DNA of 64,000 bases from Acholoe squamosa. Lineage: Eukaryota > Annelida > Polychaeta > Phyllodocida > Polynoidae. The notes beneath the pieces are model-generated. The model was not told the DNA's origin. It saw only the letters and a list, made by a program, of their open reading frames with translations, and did not search any database. The stretch lies in contig OX439049.1 of the NCBI GenBank assembly GCA_949317995.1, positions 17,484,395 through 17,548,394 of the forward strand. Direction: 5' to 3'. Below are positions 63,694 through 64,000 of this stretch, piece after piece; the first letter of the stretch is position 1, and every line of letters starts with the position of its first letter. Position numbers and translations under genes: made by a program.

Positions 63694-64000
63694 ACACTGA
63701 AAACCTAGAAGTTCTGAAACTAGTCAGCGGTGACCACTTTAGGTCCTCAAGTTGAAGATACCTAAAACTACAGCTTTAGGTAGTCAAAATGACGACTTTA
63801 AGTCGTCATTCTGACGACCTGAGTCATAAATATGACGACTCTGTACTGTCAGTATTGTCATCCTGATGACTCAGGTCATCAGGATGATGACCTAAAGTCG
63901 TTATTTTGACTACCTAAAGCTGTAGTTTTAGGTATCGTCAACTTAAAGGACCTAAAGTGGTCACCGCTGACTAGTTTCGGATCTTCCATGTTTTCAGTGT
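63694..64000. mobile_element. Palindromic MITE, about 307 bp
   Basis: Starts ACACTGAAAAC and ends GTTTTCAGTGT at the last base of the window. The two halves are inverted copies for nearly their whole length, sharing ACTAGTCAGCGGTGACCACT and CCTAAAACTACAGCTTTAGG, with a short centre near 63840-63865. Target duplication cannot be seen because the window ends here. Confidence 0.8.

Overview
This is animal nuclear DNA: coding sequence is broken into small exons with GT-AG introns, the host genes have vertebrate relatives (a PHF20-type chromatin reader, a UDP-glycosyltransferase, a SYCE1-type synaptonemal complex protein), and more than half of the window is transposable element of many classes. 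The mix of DIRS, Gypsy, Copia, LINE, many short TIR elements and a Polinton-like element, with AT-rich introns, suggests a marine invertebrate bilaterian. I cannot settle the phylum. A repeat tail near 14.6 kb reminds me of mollusc repeats, but that is memory and was not checked.

Layout. 1-2531: 3' part of a DIRS-type tyrosine-recombinase retrotransposon, lying in sense orientation upstream of and apparently within an intron of the next gene. 2611-11529 (+): eight 3' exons of a PHF20-like gene (C2H2 finger, PHD finger, C-terminal coiled region). Its introns hold an LTR-like block, a 1.65-kb TIR element and a LINE fragment that is itself split by a 780-bp TIR element. 12836-14383 (-): a UDP-glycosyltransferase with an intronless coding region, convergent to PHF20. 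16.7-17.6 kb: a 20-bp minisatellite interrupted by a MITE. 18513-20795 (-): three exons of a SYCE1-like meiotic gene, whose middle exon sits between two inverted copies of one MITE. 21683-26686 (-): a young, complete Gypsy element with identical LTRs and a 5-bp target duplication; its pol frame has one in-frame stop. 27169-34530 (-): a decayed Copia element carrying two further insertions, one a 2.07-kb TIR element with nine copies of a 19-bp motif. 34545-49863: seven tandem ~2.2-kb copies of the 5' part (leader, gag, protease) of a different Gypsy element; the last copy runs into the single pol remnant (to about 52057). 53175-62938: a 9.76-kb element with ~0.8-0.9-kb terminal inverted repeats, AG...CT termini and a 6-bp target duplication, the structural hallmarks of Polintons/Mavericks, but much shorter than usual and without recognisable Polinton core genes; it carries a two-exon gene I do not recognise. 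63694-64000: a long palindromic MITE reaching the window end.

No operon-like cooperation between genes is expected here. The three host genes belong to chromatin regulation (PHF20, NSL/MOF-type complexes), small-molecule conjugation in the ER (UGT) and meiotic chromosome pairing (SYCE1). The most unusual items are the Polinton-like element with its palindrome-rich TIRs and orphan spliced gene, the seven-unit partial-Gypsy array, the motif-studded TIR element inside Copia, and the inverted MITE pair around a SYCE1 exon.
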